Notes: generated by a model not told the origin, from the letters alone. Shown: positions 1-13,665, numbered from the stretch's first letter. The stretch: 64,000 nucleotides of DNA from Stercorarius parasiticus (GCA_013396915.1 VWZL01000919.1:507267-571266); one strand, 5' to 3'. Numbers and translations are program-made.

Positions 1-3000
1 AAAATAAAGTTTAAATTTAGCCTAGACATAATAAATCTAAATCAGTTACAAAATCCACTTTCACCAGATTAAAATGTCATGGGCACTCTGCACTATCAAT
101 CTAATTATAATTTACAAAGAGATTTTCTTTCTTTTAATTTTCATTACTGACTTAAAATTCAGATCTTTCCTCACTGAAAGAGCTTCTAATCTTCACCTAG
201 CTAGTAGAATGACAGTGGCTATAGACACATCTGGCAGTTCATACATAGCTGGTTTTAGGTAAAAAAGTAGGAATAAAAAACTTAATACATATTGTCTTCA
301 GAACAGATGAAATGCAAGAGTTCCAGAAGCATTTTATTTTCTGATGTGTTTACTTAAGCCTGAATCTTAACAGTAAACTTGAGATATCTCTATTCTATTC
401 ATCACAGAGAAAATGTATAAGGAAATTGCTGGCTTTCAATGCAGTCTAGTAAGTAAATCCATATGCTGATTACAGCAATTTGCCCTACTGCCTTCCTTTT
501 GTGAGGACCCATTCTATCTGCTGAACCAGATAAACATCCCTGTACAGAGTCTCTTTTAAGCAGCAGGTTAATGAAAATGTAAATGCATCATTCTGACTTG
601 TGCTTCTGACTCATCTTTCCCCCTTCAATTCTTCTGTTTTTGTTTTCTTTCTAGTTTGTTCTTGTTCTGTTCCACCAGCATCCGCTTGTACACCAGCTCC
701 ATCCCTACGCATTCTCTGCAGGGAACAGCTGTGGTCTGAACATTTTCATCTACATCATGACCCTTGTTTTGAAATAAATTCAGACATTCTGAAAATACCT
801 GATCTATAGCTGAGCTGCCCAGAACCCAGCTGTCTGGATTTGGGTTCAGATGTATACATAGCATGAACTATTTCAGTAGACGGACCTAGAGTACTACCTT
901 TCAAAAATCATTGCTATGGATCTTTTCTGTAGATTCATTTGTGTTTCAAATGCAAAAATAAAACAGGATTTCAGTAAAAAGGAAGGTGCTTGGCAGCAGT
1001 GGAGACCTTGCCTGATGTCTAGCTGCCATTTATTGTAATGGCCACAAAATCTAATTTTGGTGAAACAACATGTAGTATTACAGAGGCTTATTTTGGTTAC
1101 ATGTTATATAAGCCTATCACTGCTAAAAGTTTGATATATGTGATTTATAATTTTTATAGCAATCCACTGGCCTTGTTTTGCTTTGAAGCAGTTGGTATTG
1201 TAGGCTACTTTTGCTTCCTTATGCAAATCATTACCAGGTACATTTATTTCACCACTTATCCTCATTATTTCAGCATAGTGGGTCAAATAAGTCTTTATAT
1301 CATTACTACTGTATTATCTTTAGAATGGAGAAAATGGTAGGGCAGAACTTTGAAGATTGCTACTAAAATATGATCTCCAATGACTCTGCCCTTTTAAAAA
1401 CATAGACATAGGCAACTGGAGCTGTTAGCATTAAAAGTTTCTGAAGACAATGAATTTCATATCCCTGCTTCGTGCTACATGAGAAATCACATCCTTATGT
1501 TTCATTTAAAACCCTGAGGTGTTGTAGTGGAATGGCTGATAAACAGCTGAGCTCGCTCTGCTTTGTTTGTGACACTTGTGATTATCCCCATTGTTCTTCT
1601 CTGAACTCTTTCCAGGTGTGGGTGAGCCAAGGACTTATACTGACAAAGTGATATTCTCTGTTTTGTTTCTCTTGCAATATGATTACTTTTATGGTCACTA
1701 CTGTCACTTGGCTACTGTTTTCATACCCACAAGGTCTTATTATTCTTGAGCAGTAACTGTCAGTTCCAAGCCATTGTTTTATATGTGGAGTGAGAACCAG
1801 GTGTAGCAGTGTTCTCTTGTTCATTGCTTTATGCTGATCTAAACTGAAATTATATTTCCCCTTTACCAAAATCAAGATAAAGAGGAAAGGTCAAACCTTT
1901 ACTATGAAACAAACCATTATATATTTGGATATTGGAAACAAAGCAAAACAAAACAAAATGAAAGAAGACAAAACAGAGAAGTACTGGTCCTTCAGTAGCA
2001 GACAGTCCATGGACATAAGTGTATGTTGCAAAGCTTCTAAACTAGAGATGTAACTGAGATTGGTGGCAGAAAATCAGGGTCTGAACATTCTATATCTTAA
2101 TGCCAGCGTGTGCAGGTGAAAAAAACCCTGAGATTAGTTTAATATAAAGGTGATTACAGTGGGCATCCTGTGAGGTCTGCTAATAAATACTGTTTCTGTA
2201 ACTACTGTGTCTTATTGTTAGCTGTATTCTGACAACAGATTCGAAGCAAAATTGCTTACTGTAAGTTTTTTTTCTAAAGGAAGTTGTTGTCCCATGTGAA
2301 GGTCCTGTGTGAAAGAGGTCAACTCCACTGTGAAAAGAATGACAATAGATTCAGTCTGACTTGATCTGAAAGATATTCAAAGCATGAGAAGTAACTATAA
2401 AGAAGGCAAGAGGGCAACAATTTATTGCCTAACACATTTGTACATTATACTGCAGTTCAGAAGTCAGTGTTCCTTGTTACTAGTTCTTTGATCAGAAATG
2501 TAGATGCATGAAGGAGTGCAAGAAATTGCATATTGTGTCTCTGATTGACACTTAAAGGTTTTAGACCATACTCCTGCTCCCAAGGTTAAGTGAATTTTCC
2601 ATTGTCAACTGGCATGTGCAGGATGAAGAAGTCTGGCGAGAGATCTATGTTTGCTATGAAATAAGCAATTAATATAAAAGCAAAAGTGCAAGTATATGCA
2701 GACAAGTACCTTAATCCTGAGAAATCCCATATTGTTACACTATGTAGCATCACTCTCAGTGACAGATGCCATAAGTCAGAATATTGATCAATAAAGTAGT
2801 GCAGAAAAAGAATGGGCAGACTTGTCAATGGAAGGCAAGAGGAGAGAGATAGAGTAGGGTCTGAGGTGAAATCCATACAGATTGAACAGTCTTTGTGACA
2901 CTCTTCTTATCAAACAGGAGAAATGGGTTAGGATCAAATATAATAATTTTGTTCTGGAGAAAAAATCTATCTCCAGAGAATTAGGAGTGAAATGTTTAGA

Positions 3001-6000
3001 TCATCACTGACTAAGGTATTAGTTATGAAACTGTGACACATAATCTGTATTCAGCAGTGCAGCACCATACTCTGCAAAGAAATTTAAACACATGAACATT
3101 GAATGCAGTAGAAGGAGGCTTACAGGAAGCTGATTGAACTCTAATGGCTTTCCACTGTCGGTTACTGGCCCTCTCCGCTTATGTGAACAACGATAGAGAC
3201 CGACCAGTGAATAATGCTCATGTTAGCTAGACAGCACTTAATGATTCTCTCTATATGTGGGGTAGTGTTACCTGCTGGAATATTTAAAACACACAAATTA
3301 GTTGATTCACTGAATTCCGTCACTAGAAGGGACAGCCTATTGACTCTGTTTGGGAGGTGGCAATAGTGGAAGGACAGCAATTTCATCCTGTGACACAAGC
3401 CATTTGCAGGCTGCTGAAATGACACACTAGGCCCTGCCACTATCAATTTGCTTGTACATAAGAGAGACATAGTACTTATTAGCACAACAATACAAATATG
3501 AGGACTCATATGCTAGGCCAAACAAAGCTGGCTGAAAGGGCAGCGATAAACTGTGTGATTTTTCTCCCAGTGGAAGGCAGCTATAGTAAGTTCTCCTGGC
3601 ATGTATTGCTTCTTACAGTGTTCGTAGCAAAATCTCTCTCTTCCCATTTTTATTCTTAAAGAATTAAGTGGTTTGACTGGATGGCTGTCTACTCAGGTTG
3701 CCTTATATCCCCTTCTTCTGGTCCTAGCTACACTACTGTAATTTCCCCTTTGTAAGTCACTGAGCCCTTCATGGGCTTTAAGTAATAAGAAATGACACTG
3801 CTCAAATTCTCAGTATAGATAAATTTTTCTCAGCAGCTCAGAAGCTCTCTAATATTCTGCTCTGCTATGCTGCCAGTTGCCCCGTTATTCCAAGTCTGTG
3901 TCTGCTGATCATCTGCTTTTCCCTAAGTAAAACCCAGCAGAATTTAGCAAACACATAAAGAAGCAACTCTTACTTCTAAACAAGGACCTGGATTTGATAC
4001 TTGTGATTGTTTTATCCAGTGCAATATAAATGGTGAAAAACAATAGTAAATGGAAGACAAAAGAACAGTCCAGTTGTTACTTTAAGTATATTTTGTTGCT
4101 ACTTATGAAAATGTAGATCTGGGCAAATGTTAACGAATACCCAGGCTTTTGGACTGACAGCCAGGATCAGGAGCTGATTCTTTTCAATCAGTATTGCACA
4201 GATATATGAAGTATTTTGATTGATGTTGTTTTAATTAGCTTTTGGAGCTTAGAAGTATTGAAATTTTTCTAAAAGATATGATAAAATATCAGATTGGAAA
4301 TATTATTGCTTTTTCTACATTCTGCACCACTGTGATATCCTGTAATTTCCTTTCTTAGAGAAATACACAGGACTTTGAGAATTTACTAGGTGCCAAAGTA
4401 TGCAATCAGTTTTGTCAAATCTTACTCACCAATCATTAAGATTTGTTTTCAGCACCTTCGTCACCAGCTTTTTTGGATATTGCAGACTCGCAGTGCTGAG
4501 ATGCAGCATATCATCCCATTCAGAGCCCCACGTGCCAAGTGCAGCCAGTTGAACTGAGATGTGTTGCACTGATCAGCTGCAACAGTTGTCCTGAGGCCTG
4601 GAAGTATGCTTACAGTGTGTCTGCATTCCTTAATAAAACAGCCTTTTCTTATGAGACGTGGCAGAATGGTCAGGCTATTTTACATAGCCCGTATCTTCAA
4701 GGCTGTTATGTGGTGTTCTTGTAGGCCTATGAGATAACATTTATTTCCAGTGGGCATTTCTTTCAGTTTTAAGTGACTGAATTAATGCGAGGGGTTTTTG
4801 GCAGCCTATAGAAGTCGTGTTTGCATAGCAATCAACTGAAGGTTGTGTTGTGTGCCTTGAGGTGTGGCATGAAGGAAGACAGAGTTGTCTGAACTCCTGC
4901 TGATAGACAGCCTGAGAGCTCTGTGGGAGGGGAGCAGGAGCAGCTATGGCTGGTGCGGTCATGTCTATACTGCCCTCTGGGAACGGTCTTCTTATGGATG
5001 CCATCTCCTGAGGCACAACTGGACATCACATCAGGGAGGCTTGTAGCGGTTTTATTTAGCAATGTAGATGTAGCCTCAGTAGATACTGCACTCAGAAGTT
5101 TCTGATATCCTGCCCGGTCATGTAATAATGTTATGTACTGCATCGCCATTTTTATCATGCAGGAAGATTCATGGAAGAAAATTCAAATAGGCTGGGTTCT
5201 GTAGAACTTGGTGAGATTTCATGATTGGATGCCAGATTATATCAAGAAGTTTCTGATGACAGAAAAGCGTGTGCAATAATAATGTAAGCAATAAAAAAAG
5301 TCTCACATAACACAGTAGTAGCTTGACTGAGAGACTTATATTATGCTGGTAGGACTACACATGGTAATAATAATATAATTAATGATGAAAGTATCCATCA
5401 CATTTTAATATAAATCCTTAGTAATAAAGTAATCAATGTAGCACTATTTTTTTTTCTTATTTTATTAGTATGGTTGTAATGCTTTTTGTGACAAAACTCC
5501 GTGAACATTTCTTGGCAAAGACTTTTGTTGCTGCCTGAAGTTAATTGCAGCTTGATTGCATCACAGAAATAAATGCACCTACATTCACCCAAACCATAGC
5601 TGAATTTTCAAATTCATATGTTTCTCTAGGCTACCTATCCCAGCTTGTTTCCTCTGTAGGATTAAAGCACTGTCTTCTACACTAGGCATGGCTGCAATTT
5701 TTAATTGTTCCTGTGGCGTTCATCTTTAAAGCTTTAAAAATATTTAGGGGTGCTTCAGTGTAAAGATAAAACAGAATGATATTGTTAGAAATAAAGATTT
5801 TAAAATTCATACTGTTCACCTCATTAAAAATAATTCAGACGATATATTTAAAGAGGAAATTCTGCTTTCTGATGCATTCATATAAGTTGGTAGAATCGCT
5901 ATGCATTTACACAGGTCTGCTATAATATCAAGTGGTGTTCTGCTGTATATGCAGCTAGAGATAATCTCAAATTAGCACTTTGTGACTAACAACCTTCAGA

Positions 6001-7736
6001 CCTGTGGTAATAAAAGTTGATGAGAGAGACAGCTTTTCGTCTAAGTATCGCATACAGGCCAAGTAAATGTCTTGTTGCACAGGTGTTCATACCTAAGCTT
6101 GGAATGGCATGTGGATTTGAAGTTTGTAAATTTGAAGTTTGTTTTGATAAATTTGTAATTAAAAACATGCATTTTGAAAACTAAAGTAAGAGGTAGGAAT
6201 GAAGCTCTCAAAAAATTCAGTGATAGTGTCCAAGCTAACTATTAGAAGTACTTTTCTTCTATGGACACAGTCATAGTTAAAGCAATTAAACATTAGATAT
6301 ATGTAAAAGATTAAAATGCTATTTTGCTGTAACTTCTGAATGGAAATTAAAATGGAATATGTGAAATTTCCCTGACATTCGCTTCAGCTCCTTTCATATT
6401 ATTGCAATATCTGCCTGCTCTCTCTCCACAGATCCCTAGTTTTCAAAAACTATTCTAGCTATAAGCGTTCTTAAAACAGATTAGTCTCTGTATAGTGTTT
6501 CATCTTTCCTAAAACAAGGTGCTTCTGCCTAAATACACACTGCTGAAAACACGCCAATCAGATTTATTACATAACTTGCAGTACGTAAAAAGATGAAAAG
6601 TATTCAATTTTCCTACAGTGTGGTTAAGGAGGTTCATATTCAGATTATAATTTATTCATATGTGGTGGGTATGATTGTGTTATATATCTTCAAATATCTA
6701 GACTTTTTTTTTCTTCTATTTATTCATGATAAACTAGGTCATAGAAAGGTGCCAAGTACCTGAAACTCACGTTGAGGATTTGTAATTGGGACTTCTCAGG
6801 ATTTGGCCTTAAACAAGTCTGGTAGATATTGAGTGAATGGCAGACAAAACTTTTGCCCTCCAGAATATAACATGTACCACATTATTCATTAAAATAGATT
6901 TTTAAAAAATTCCATATTCCAAGTCACATGAACGAAATTCGCTGCAGAGCAATTCCACTTCTCATGTAGTTCAGTCTTTCTCTGTCTGATTTTATTATAT
7001 TGGAGGCAATGATAGTCTTACACTTTGGACAAGATGTAGGAAAATATTAATGTGCCGAAGTTCTCACTAGGTGAATATGTGTTGGTTAAGGTAAAATATG
7101 AAACATCATGCACAGTTGCACTTTCTCTAAGCTAGTCAAACTCTAACTTCTGCTTGGTCTTGAGTAACAGAATTAATGACTAAATGTTTTCCTTGACATT
7201 TGTGATCATGAGTGGATTTCAGTATGTTGCCTGTGGGAGATGCACAGTACAGGGATTCTATTATATATATAAAAAATTCTGGAAAAACTTTATGATGAAT
7301 TAAAGGAAGTACATCTGGGCTTTTGTGTCTCATCAGCTGTATCTTCACACTAACTCTTTCAGGAGATTTTGATCAAAGCTGGGAACTGACCCATGAACTA
7401 CTATCTCCCTTTGTAGTTAAACAAGCTGTGGAACCATAATTGGCAATGGCAAGATCCCAATACAGGCAAAAAAATTACACGATGCCAGATTTATGTGAGA
7501 TTTCTTACTAGTGCTCCTTATACAGAAATAATAAACATCTTTTGTCTTTCTTCCTGTGTAGGCTACCAGGGTGATATCTTCACTTTCTCCAAAGAAAAGG
7601 GCTTGATAGCCATCTCCATCCCACTGTCTTACCATTTTTACATCATTTTGATTCAGCTGACCTCAGTGATTACATTTCTGATTTGCTCTTGATAGAGTAA
7701 AGTAACAGCAACATCTTTATTTCTTCTGACAAACCC
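1..7736. other. AT-rich non-coding stretch, no gene recognised
   Basis: I find no recognisable gene, RNA gene or young mobile element here. Open frames are short (at most about 115 codons), AT-rich, and lack paired splice signals or a known domain. A patch at about 4740-5160 is more GC-rich and has two overlapping minus-strand open frames (about 91 and 108 codons). They are in different frames, so at most one could be real, and neither resembles a family I know. A minus-strand open frame at 625-864 ends in a lysine/glutamine-rich tail that comes from a T-rich tract on the plus strand, so I do not call it a gene. Confidence 0.6.
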
Positions 7737-8194
7737 TACTAAGTTTATGCAAGAAAGCAGAAGGGATAATGCAGAAGTCCTTGCCAGGGGTGCATGAGAA
7801 GCTGGGAGGAGCAACAGCTGGGACAGCTGTCCACAACTGACCAAAGGGATATGCCATACCCTATGGCATTGTGTTTAGCAACAAAAGCTGTGGGGGAGGA
7901 GGATGAAGGGGGAACGTTCAGAGTTATGGATTTTGTCTTCTTAAGTAACCATTACATGTGATGAAGCCCTGCTTTCCAGGAAATGACTGGACACCCGCCT
8001 GCCAAAGAGGAGTGAATTAATTCCTTGTTTTGATTTGTTATAGAAGTAGTTTTTTCTTTACGTATTAAACTGCCTTTATCTAAACCCCTGAGTTTTTGCA
8101 CTTTTACCCCTCCAACTATCCCCCATCCCCACTGAGGGGCACTGAGCGAGCTGTTCTGTGGGGCTTAGGTGCTAGCTGGGGTTAAACCAGGACA
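7737..8194 (+). mobile_element. Endogenous retrovirus LTR, 5'-truncated
   Basis: This is the 3' portion of an avian ERV LTR. It shares with the LTRs at 44.8 kb and 55.0 kb the core that reads roughly CAGCTGtcc..AACTGACCAAAgGGATATgCCATaCC (7821-7860) and the later TGAAGCCCTGCTTtCC block (7961-7978). A TATTAAACTGCCTTTATCT segment (8064-8082) sits where LTRs of this kind carry the polyadenylation region. The element ends in GGGGTTAAACCAGGACA at 8194, a terminal CA, directly followed by a primer-binding site. That makes it the 5' LTR of a former provirus. The first part of U3 is not recognisable, so the start is uncertain by several tens of bases. No target-site duplication can be assigned. Confidence 0.75.
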
Positions 8195-8585
8195 GTTCTT
8201 TTTGGTGCCCAACATGGGGCTTGAAGGTTTTGAGATAAAGGCAGATTTGATTGAATTGTTCTAGACTGAAGTTATAGCTGTTATAGCTGTTTAGCTACTA
8301 ATAGACAGTCTCCTAGGGCTTGCTTGCCCGTGGTGATCCTCAGCAGCTACATGTAAATGCACTGGAAGATTTATGTGCTCCAGAATTATGAAGTTCTCCT
8401 GGACTGATGGAGCTCCAAACACAGCCAAAGCACGAGAAAGTACAGTGCTATTTAGATGCATCACACCCATGCTGCCCTGTGTAGTTCAATGGTTACGGGA
8501 CATGCAAAACTCAAAAGCAAGATGGTGAGATCAAAAAGATCCAGACCTCTGATTATTAAATAAGGCTAACAGAAGAAGAAATCAC
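8195..8585 (+). mobile_element. ERV leader (5' untranslated internal region), remnant
   Basis: Sequence after the LTR and primer-binding site continues with GCTTGAAGGTTTTGAGATAAAG and about 350 further bases that I recognise as the leader of the same avian ERV group. A short direct repeat (GTTATAGCT twice, about 8270-8290) lies in it. Similarity fades near 8585 and no gag, pol or env reading frame follows within the next several kilobases. The provirus is therefore cut off in the leader and non-functional. The right boundary is approximate. Confidence 0.6.
8203..8220 (+). promoter_or_regulatory. Retroviral primer-binding site, tRNA-Lys type
   Basis: The 18 bases TGGTGCCCAACATGGGGC lie 8 bases past the LTR end. 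They differ from the tRNA-Lys(1,2) complement TGGCGCCCAACGTGGGGC at two positions, both explained by CpG decay (CG to TG and CG to CA). The position right after the LTR, the length and the nature of the mismatches all support this as the minus-strand priming site of an old ERV. A lysine-type site is usual for class II (ERVK-like) elements. Confidence 0.8.
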
Positions 8586-8774
8586 AATTGCTTTTGCAGT
8601 TTTCTATTGTTAGTTTTTAGCTTGCACTTGGAACTCAAACTAACAAGATGAGGTTTACTTATTTCTTTTGTAGCATAGTTCTCTAGTGGACAGATAGGAG
8701 AAGACAAGGTCTCTCAAACCCATTATTAATTACACTGTTTATTAAAATATGCCTGTTAATACCAGTTTGTGAGA

Positions 8775-8798
8775 TTTGTTTGTTTGTTTGTTTGTTTT
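8775..8798 (+). repeat. (TTTG)n microsatellite
   Basis: About six uninterrupted TTTG units, read directly from the sequence. No associated element recognised. Confidence 0.9.
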
Positions 8799-9903
8799 AA
8801 GAATTAGATCCTCTTGTGGGGTGAATATCAGCATTCTCTTTTTACAAGAAGGCCAGTGTAAACTCCCATGCAGATGCTATCTGGCTCCGTGTATGCACAC
8901 TTTGCAATGAGAAGCTACGGTGGGTGGCTATCCTATGACCTCCATTCCATTGGTTATTCCGGGACAGAGAAACTTCTCTATGATTTTTTTTTTTCTGTAG
9001 AATGGGTCTTACTAGTTCAATCCATCTTTTGAGGGAGATAAATTATTTACAAAAATGTAGAAGATGATACTGACAACTGTGACAAGTTCATGTTATGTTT
9101 CTCATTGATCTTTGTCAAGATTTGTAACTTTCTGAAGAGAGCTTGTTTTCTTTAAGGGAAAAAGGCATGGACTAATTCTGAAGGAGTGACTAACACAGCT
9201 GCTGTTGCATGCTAAATGGCATATGCTGAATTAGACATACCTCTTCATCTGAGCAACCTGGAAAACCAGAAAAGAACAGAAAGCAAACCTGTAGCCTTCA
9301 AATGAAAGGCTGTGTAACTATAGACCATCCTTTGCTCAGGGTAGTTCACACGGCCTGTGGACAGACTTTATGGGCTGGGAAAAGTCCTCAAAACTGCCAT
9401 TTCCTATGCATACAATTTACCAACATAACACATGTTCTTCAGTGTCTGATTTCCATGCAAATGCCTTATCTCCTCCTGCACTGACATGCTTCCTGGATAC
9501 TTTAATGCCTTGGGATGTTGCCCCTACCAACTGCTGCTCCACAGCATGTTTGGATGGGAAGATAGCAATAAATGGCATTTATTTTGGATTTTTCTGTTTT
9601 TTTTTTCTACAAGGCAACAATTTATGGTCTCAGTGCTGCAGACTCATACTTAGATCCAGATCTGACTTACTACAACAGCAGCCATGAATCCAAATAAAAT
9701 AGCGTAGCCTGTAATGAAACTTTGTTCCCCTGAGTGCATTCTGCTCTGTGTACTATGTTCCTATATAATGAGTCATTGACATAGCGCAACTGGTGGGCCA
9801 CTCTGTGGAAAACAATTCTTTTCAGCTTAATTAAAATATTTTGAGTAAAATTGACTATTGTTTCAGTATTTTAGAGTTCCTACTTTCATCCTACATAAAA
9901 ATC

Positions 9904-9945
9904 TTTGGAAGAAACTAATTAAATTTTGGAAGAAACTAATTAGAT
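9904..9945 (+). repeat. 21-bp tandem duplication
   Basis: Two adjacent 21-base copies, 9904-9924 and 9925-9945, begin TTTGGAAGAAACTAATTA and differ at one base. A decayed partial third copy (AGAAACTAAG) follows at 9951-9960. This looks like a local replication-slippage duplication. Confidence 0.85.
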
Positions 9946-12497
9946 TTCTTAGAAACTAAGATTGCCTTCCTTGGTCCAGATTCTACAACCTTTTTTAGCT
10001 GTAATTAACATCAAGTACTGGAGTTAGCCAACCTGCTGTAAGGTACACAAGCTGAACAAATCTCTCAGTTTTTAAGATAAACTATTGCTTTGTGGTAGAC
10101 TTCTAGAGATGAGCTTGAGAAAGCTCATAACACTACTGCTGATTCTGTAACTTTTGGTAGATAAACGTAAGACTACAATTTCCTGTGCTGTCAATCTGGC
10201 CCTTTCACGGACCCTAAATGAAATGAAAGATAATTAAATAACTATTCACAGATAAGAAGCTAGTTGAAACCCCAGATTTAGAAAATATACCTTAGTATTA
10301 ATTTGACAGCCTGGTGATGTAGTAAGAAATAGGTATATTAAAAAACCCAAACATAGTAAGGGAGAGTAAGAAAGAATTTTGCAAAATAATTGCTGATTAG
10401 TTCTCTGCTCACTCATCTTTATTTTGCCAACACATTTTACAGTGTTTAATGCAGATAACACTTCTTTACTTTGTTACTTTCGAAATTCAAAGTCTATATA
10501 TTTCACATAAGGGTAGGGATTGCAATAATTGTAATTTCTGAAAGAGATGTGAATTGTAGCAAATAAAGTTATGTGTAATGAATGATGATGAGCAGGTAAT
10601 GACTTTAGAAGACCCTAACTATGATTAGAAGACCTTAACTCTGCCTGTGAAGGAGAATTGCTCAGCACAGAAAACTACACTAAACATCTGTTGGACTTTT
10701 CTCTCATGAGCATTTAACTGCAACATTCTCACATGCAGAATAAGGATTTGCAACTTTTTTTTCTTCTTCTTGGGCTTTCTTGAGATATCTGGAATTAAAG
10801 GTAAGAAAATAATCGTTCTAGGTTACAAGTAATTTATTCTGTTTCAGCCGAGTTCCTTATGCTTCAAATTTAGATTTGCCTTGTTTCTTGCCATACCTCT
10901 GTTATTTCAGGTTAATTTTCAAGAGAAAGATCTATTTTATCCTTAAATGCCTCTGCCTTGTAAACTTAGATGAAATAGGTTGAAAACAAGTATTAAAGAA
11001 ATCTAAATGAAGGAAGGAGGATGACCATGTGAGGAGTCATAGTGAAGAGATTGCTTCTGTATACATGTTAATGCACACATGATGTATGTGATAATTACAT
11101 CTGTTTTTAAAGCATGACCAGCCATAGTAAAATAAAATTGTTTGAAAAGAAACATATTTTTTTAAAATAGTGAAAAAAAAAAGGTAGCATTTTAAGCTAA
11201 TGGTCTCAAATGCTACGATAACACTATGTAAAACTGTAACTGGTTTATTGACATAGAACGGTATTAAGTTTAGTGGGTCACATGGTATTTGTTAACCACA
11301 CACGTGGTGTGGAAATAATTTCAAAGGAATATATGTGAAATGTTATCATACAGTTACCCTGTGGTTACCATTACGACAACAAATCTGGGAACATAAGGAA
11401 CTTGTAACTGTCTCAGATACAGCTTTGTCACAGCAGTCAGTACAAACTCTATTTTTAATGGCATCTCCAAGCTACGAGTTATGGAGCCAAGTAAGTCAAG
11501 GAGATCAGAATTTTCTCCCAGATGGTTACTTTAGCTTCAAAATTATGTTCAGCACAGATTGAACTCAATATAAAACTAAACAAGACTGGACCGCATTTTC
11601 AAAAATGAGATTTTTTTTTCCTGGGAATGTTTTTACATAAAAACCTTGTTATATGGTTATTTATTGAAAGTTAGCCTTATATTTCAGGAAAGTAGAGCCA
11701 TGAACAATGGAGTCACAGCAGAGAGAAAGGCCTTTTGAGCAGAGTGGAATTTGTGCATACCTTTACCAGAAGCATTATTTGAAAAAACAGTAACATAAAC
11801 CTCAAAATTTTTGCTTACAAAAATGACAAAATTTTGATCTTACAAAGTATTATTGTGTGTTTTGCTTGATACTCTTTCCTGGCTGTTTATTTGTTTATAA
11901 AGGTTCGTCAGTTTCTTAGTAATTATATCCACAGCAAGGAAGTGATATCCTAAGTGGAGGATTATGATTTTAATGCAGGGGCAAAGGACAAGATCAGGTG
12001 AACTCCTTTTTTTCCTCTCAAAAGAAACAAAAATAAAACATAGAGTAAATGGTATAATAGCAATTGAATGTTACCCACTGTTTTGTTTAGGCTAATAAAT
12101 AGGTCCATTTTGGAAAGTAAGTATAAAAATATCACAGTTCTGCTCTGCAGGATGCACAGTAGCTCAGAGTCTCTGATCTAGCACTTGGCATGTGATCAGA
12201 GATTGGAAAGGACAAAAGCTTTTTTGCTCAGTAATGACTATTCTGTATGGTGTTGCAGTCACTACAACATTTGTGCTGCTGACACTTTTTAGAGTTGCAT
12301 GTAGTGCATCCACAGATGTCCCAGCTCTCAGGTTGGATTTCCTGGATTTCCTCAGTTCATGCCTTTCTCCCACTCTGTGACTCATCACAGGGCACAGGAT
12401 ACCAAGCAAGACTCCCTTTTGGTCACTGTGGGATGCTCCAAATCACTGAGAAGCAAATTCTCCTAGCAATACCTTATTTGTTCTTCCATCCATAGGC

Positions 12498-12560
12498 CAC
12501 AGAATAGAATCATATAGCTTGCAAGGTGCTTCTGGAGGTCATCTGACACATTTTGGACAA
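12498..12560 (-). mobile_element. Possible old CR1 3'-end remnant
   Basis: The plus strand reads AGAATAGAATCATATAGCTT, then GCTTCTGGAGGTCATCTGACA. This resembles the reverse complement of a CR1 tail (AGAATCATAGAAT...GGAAGGGACCTTCTGGAGATCATCT). It is short and diverged, so the call rests on pattern only. It would be the 3' tip of a 5'-truncated CR1 on the minus strand. Confidence 0.4.
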
Positions 12561-13660
12561 AGACCGAAATTAAAAAGGAATCCTGTAACTCTTCAAATCT
12601 TCCATGAGCCTGACTTTTACTTGTTAATGGAGAGAAACACGTCTGTCTGGTAGCTTATGGCCTCTGCTCACGTGAAATTCTCCCCACACCACCAGCTTGG
12701 TCACTCAAGGTATCTTTGCTTGGGCTCATGCAACCTTATTTCCACCCCTTCTATAGAGATTATGTGTTTTGATTCCCTTCTTCACAAACAAAACACCTTT
12801 GTCACCAAGGATGTGGTGAAGGAGTTCCTCAGCTGTAAAACTGAGTGACGGTTTGAGACAGTGCTGATGATCTATAGCGGGAATTTTATATTTGCTGGCT
12901 GATTGCTTTCAGTGCTAACCTAGAGCTGTCTTTGATTTAACGCTGGAACATTCAAGCTGGAAGCATACAAAACTGAAGGAGGAAGAAGGTTCTACATCAT
13001 ATTAATATATAGTGGAACAAGCATTTCCCTTCCCATTGGACTATGCAGGATAGACGTATGTTTGCAGTTTCTGTTCTCCAATCAAAGATAAAAGTGGCAT
13101 CTTCCAGCATGCTTTCCTAACACCCCTCATATTTAGTTGTCAAAATGTGCTTAGCAAGAGTAATAGTTATCATCGATAGTGTAATTGCTAATGGACTGTA
13201 GTAGCAATGCTAAGCATTTGTGTATGACTGCTGTATCTTTTTCACAATAACCCAAGTTTCTGACATGAGGGGAAAGGTGCAGTCCTTCACAACAGTATTG
13301 ATTTAGTAGATCATTTCAACTTTGTATTTTCATGACAAACATAACTATCTCCTTCTGACTTTTTAAAAATCTAGAATAATGTATCTCATCAGGATTATTG
13401 GTTTTGACAGATGTACACTTGTAATGTTGCTGTATTTCCAATTGTATTTGTAGTGTCGAGTGTAGTAAGGACCAGACCCTATGGTACTGGATATCATTCA
13501 AATATAGAGGAAAGACATAGAGACAGGAGGAAATACACATCTGCTTGATGTGGTAAAGAAAAGGGAACAGTAGAAGGCTAAAACAGAAGCGTGTCATGAT
13601 CAAAGAGAAAGGCTTGGAAAAGGATCTTTGCAGAAACATTCTGAATGGGTATAAGCAGGA
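12561..13660. other. Non-coding stretch, nothing recognised
   Basis: No gene, RNA or repeat recognised between the possible CR1 tail and the LTR that starts near 13.67 kb. Confidence 0.55.
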
Positions 13661-13665
13661 AGAGG
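13661..13665. repeat. Left target-site duplication of the nested LTR (tentative)
   Basis: AGAGG here matches AGAGG at 17374-17378, immediately after the LTR end. If these are the duplication, the LTR starts at 13666 and has lost its terminal T, because the flank runs into GTACATTTGTTAGGG. The alternative start at the TG at 13673 gives no matching flank. Confidence 0.45.

Larger units (their letters stand above)
8586..12497. other. Non-coding stretch with small simple repeats
   Basis: No gene recognised. It contains a (TTTG)n microsatellite of about six units at 8775-8798 and a 21-bp tandem duplication near 9.9 kb, listed separately. A segment ending at a good splice-donor-like GTAAGT near 11491 is open for about 50 codons but lacks a convincing acceptor. 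The remainder is AT-rich sequence in which I see nothing. Confidence 0.55.

Noticed and set aside
625..864. 79-codon minus-strand open frame with a charged tail
   Set aside because: The lysine/glutamine tail comes from a T-rich tract, and there is no acceptor upstream or homology I recognise.
7495..7692. Exon-like segment after the acceptor CTTTCTTCCTGTGTAG
   Set aside because: The acceptor is strong, but no usable donor follows and the opposite strand is equally open. Not enough to call an exon.
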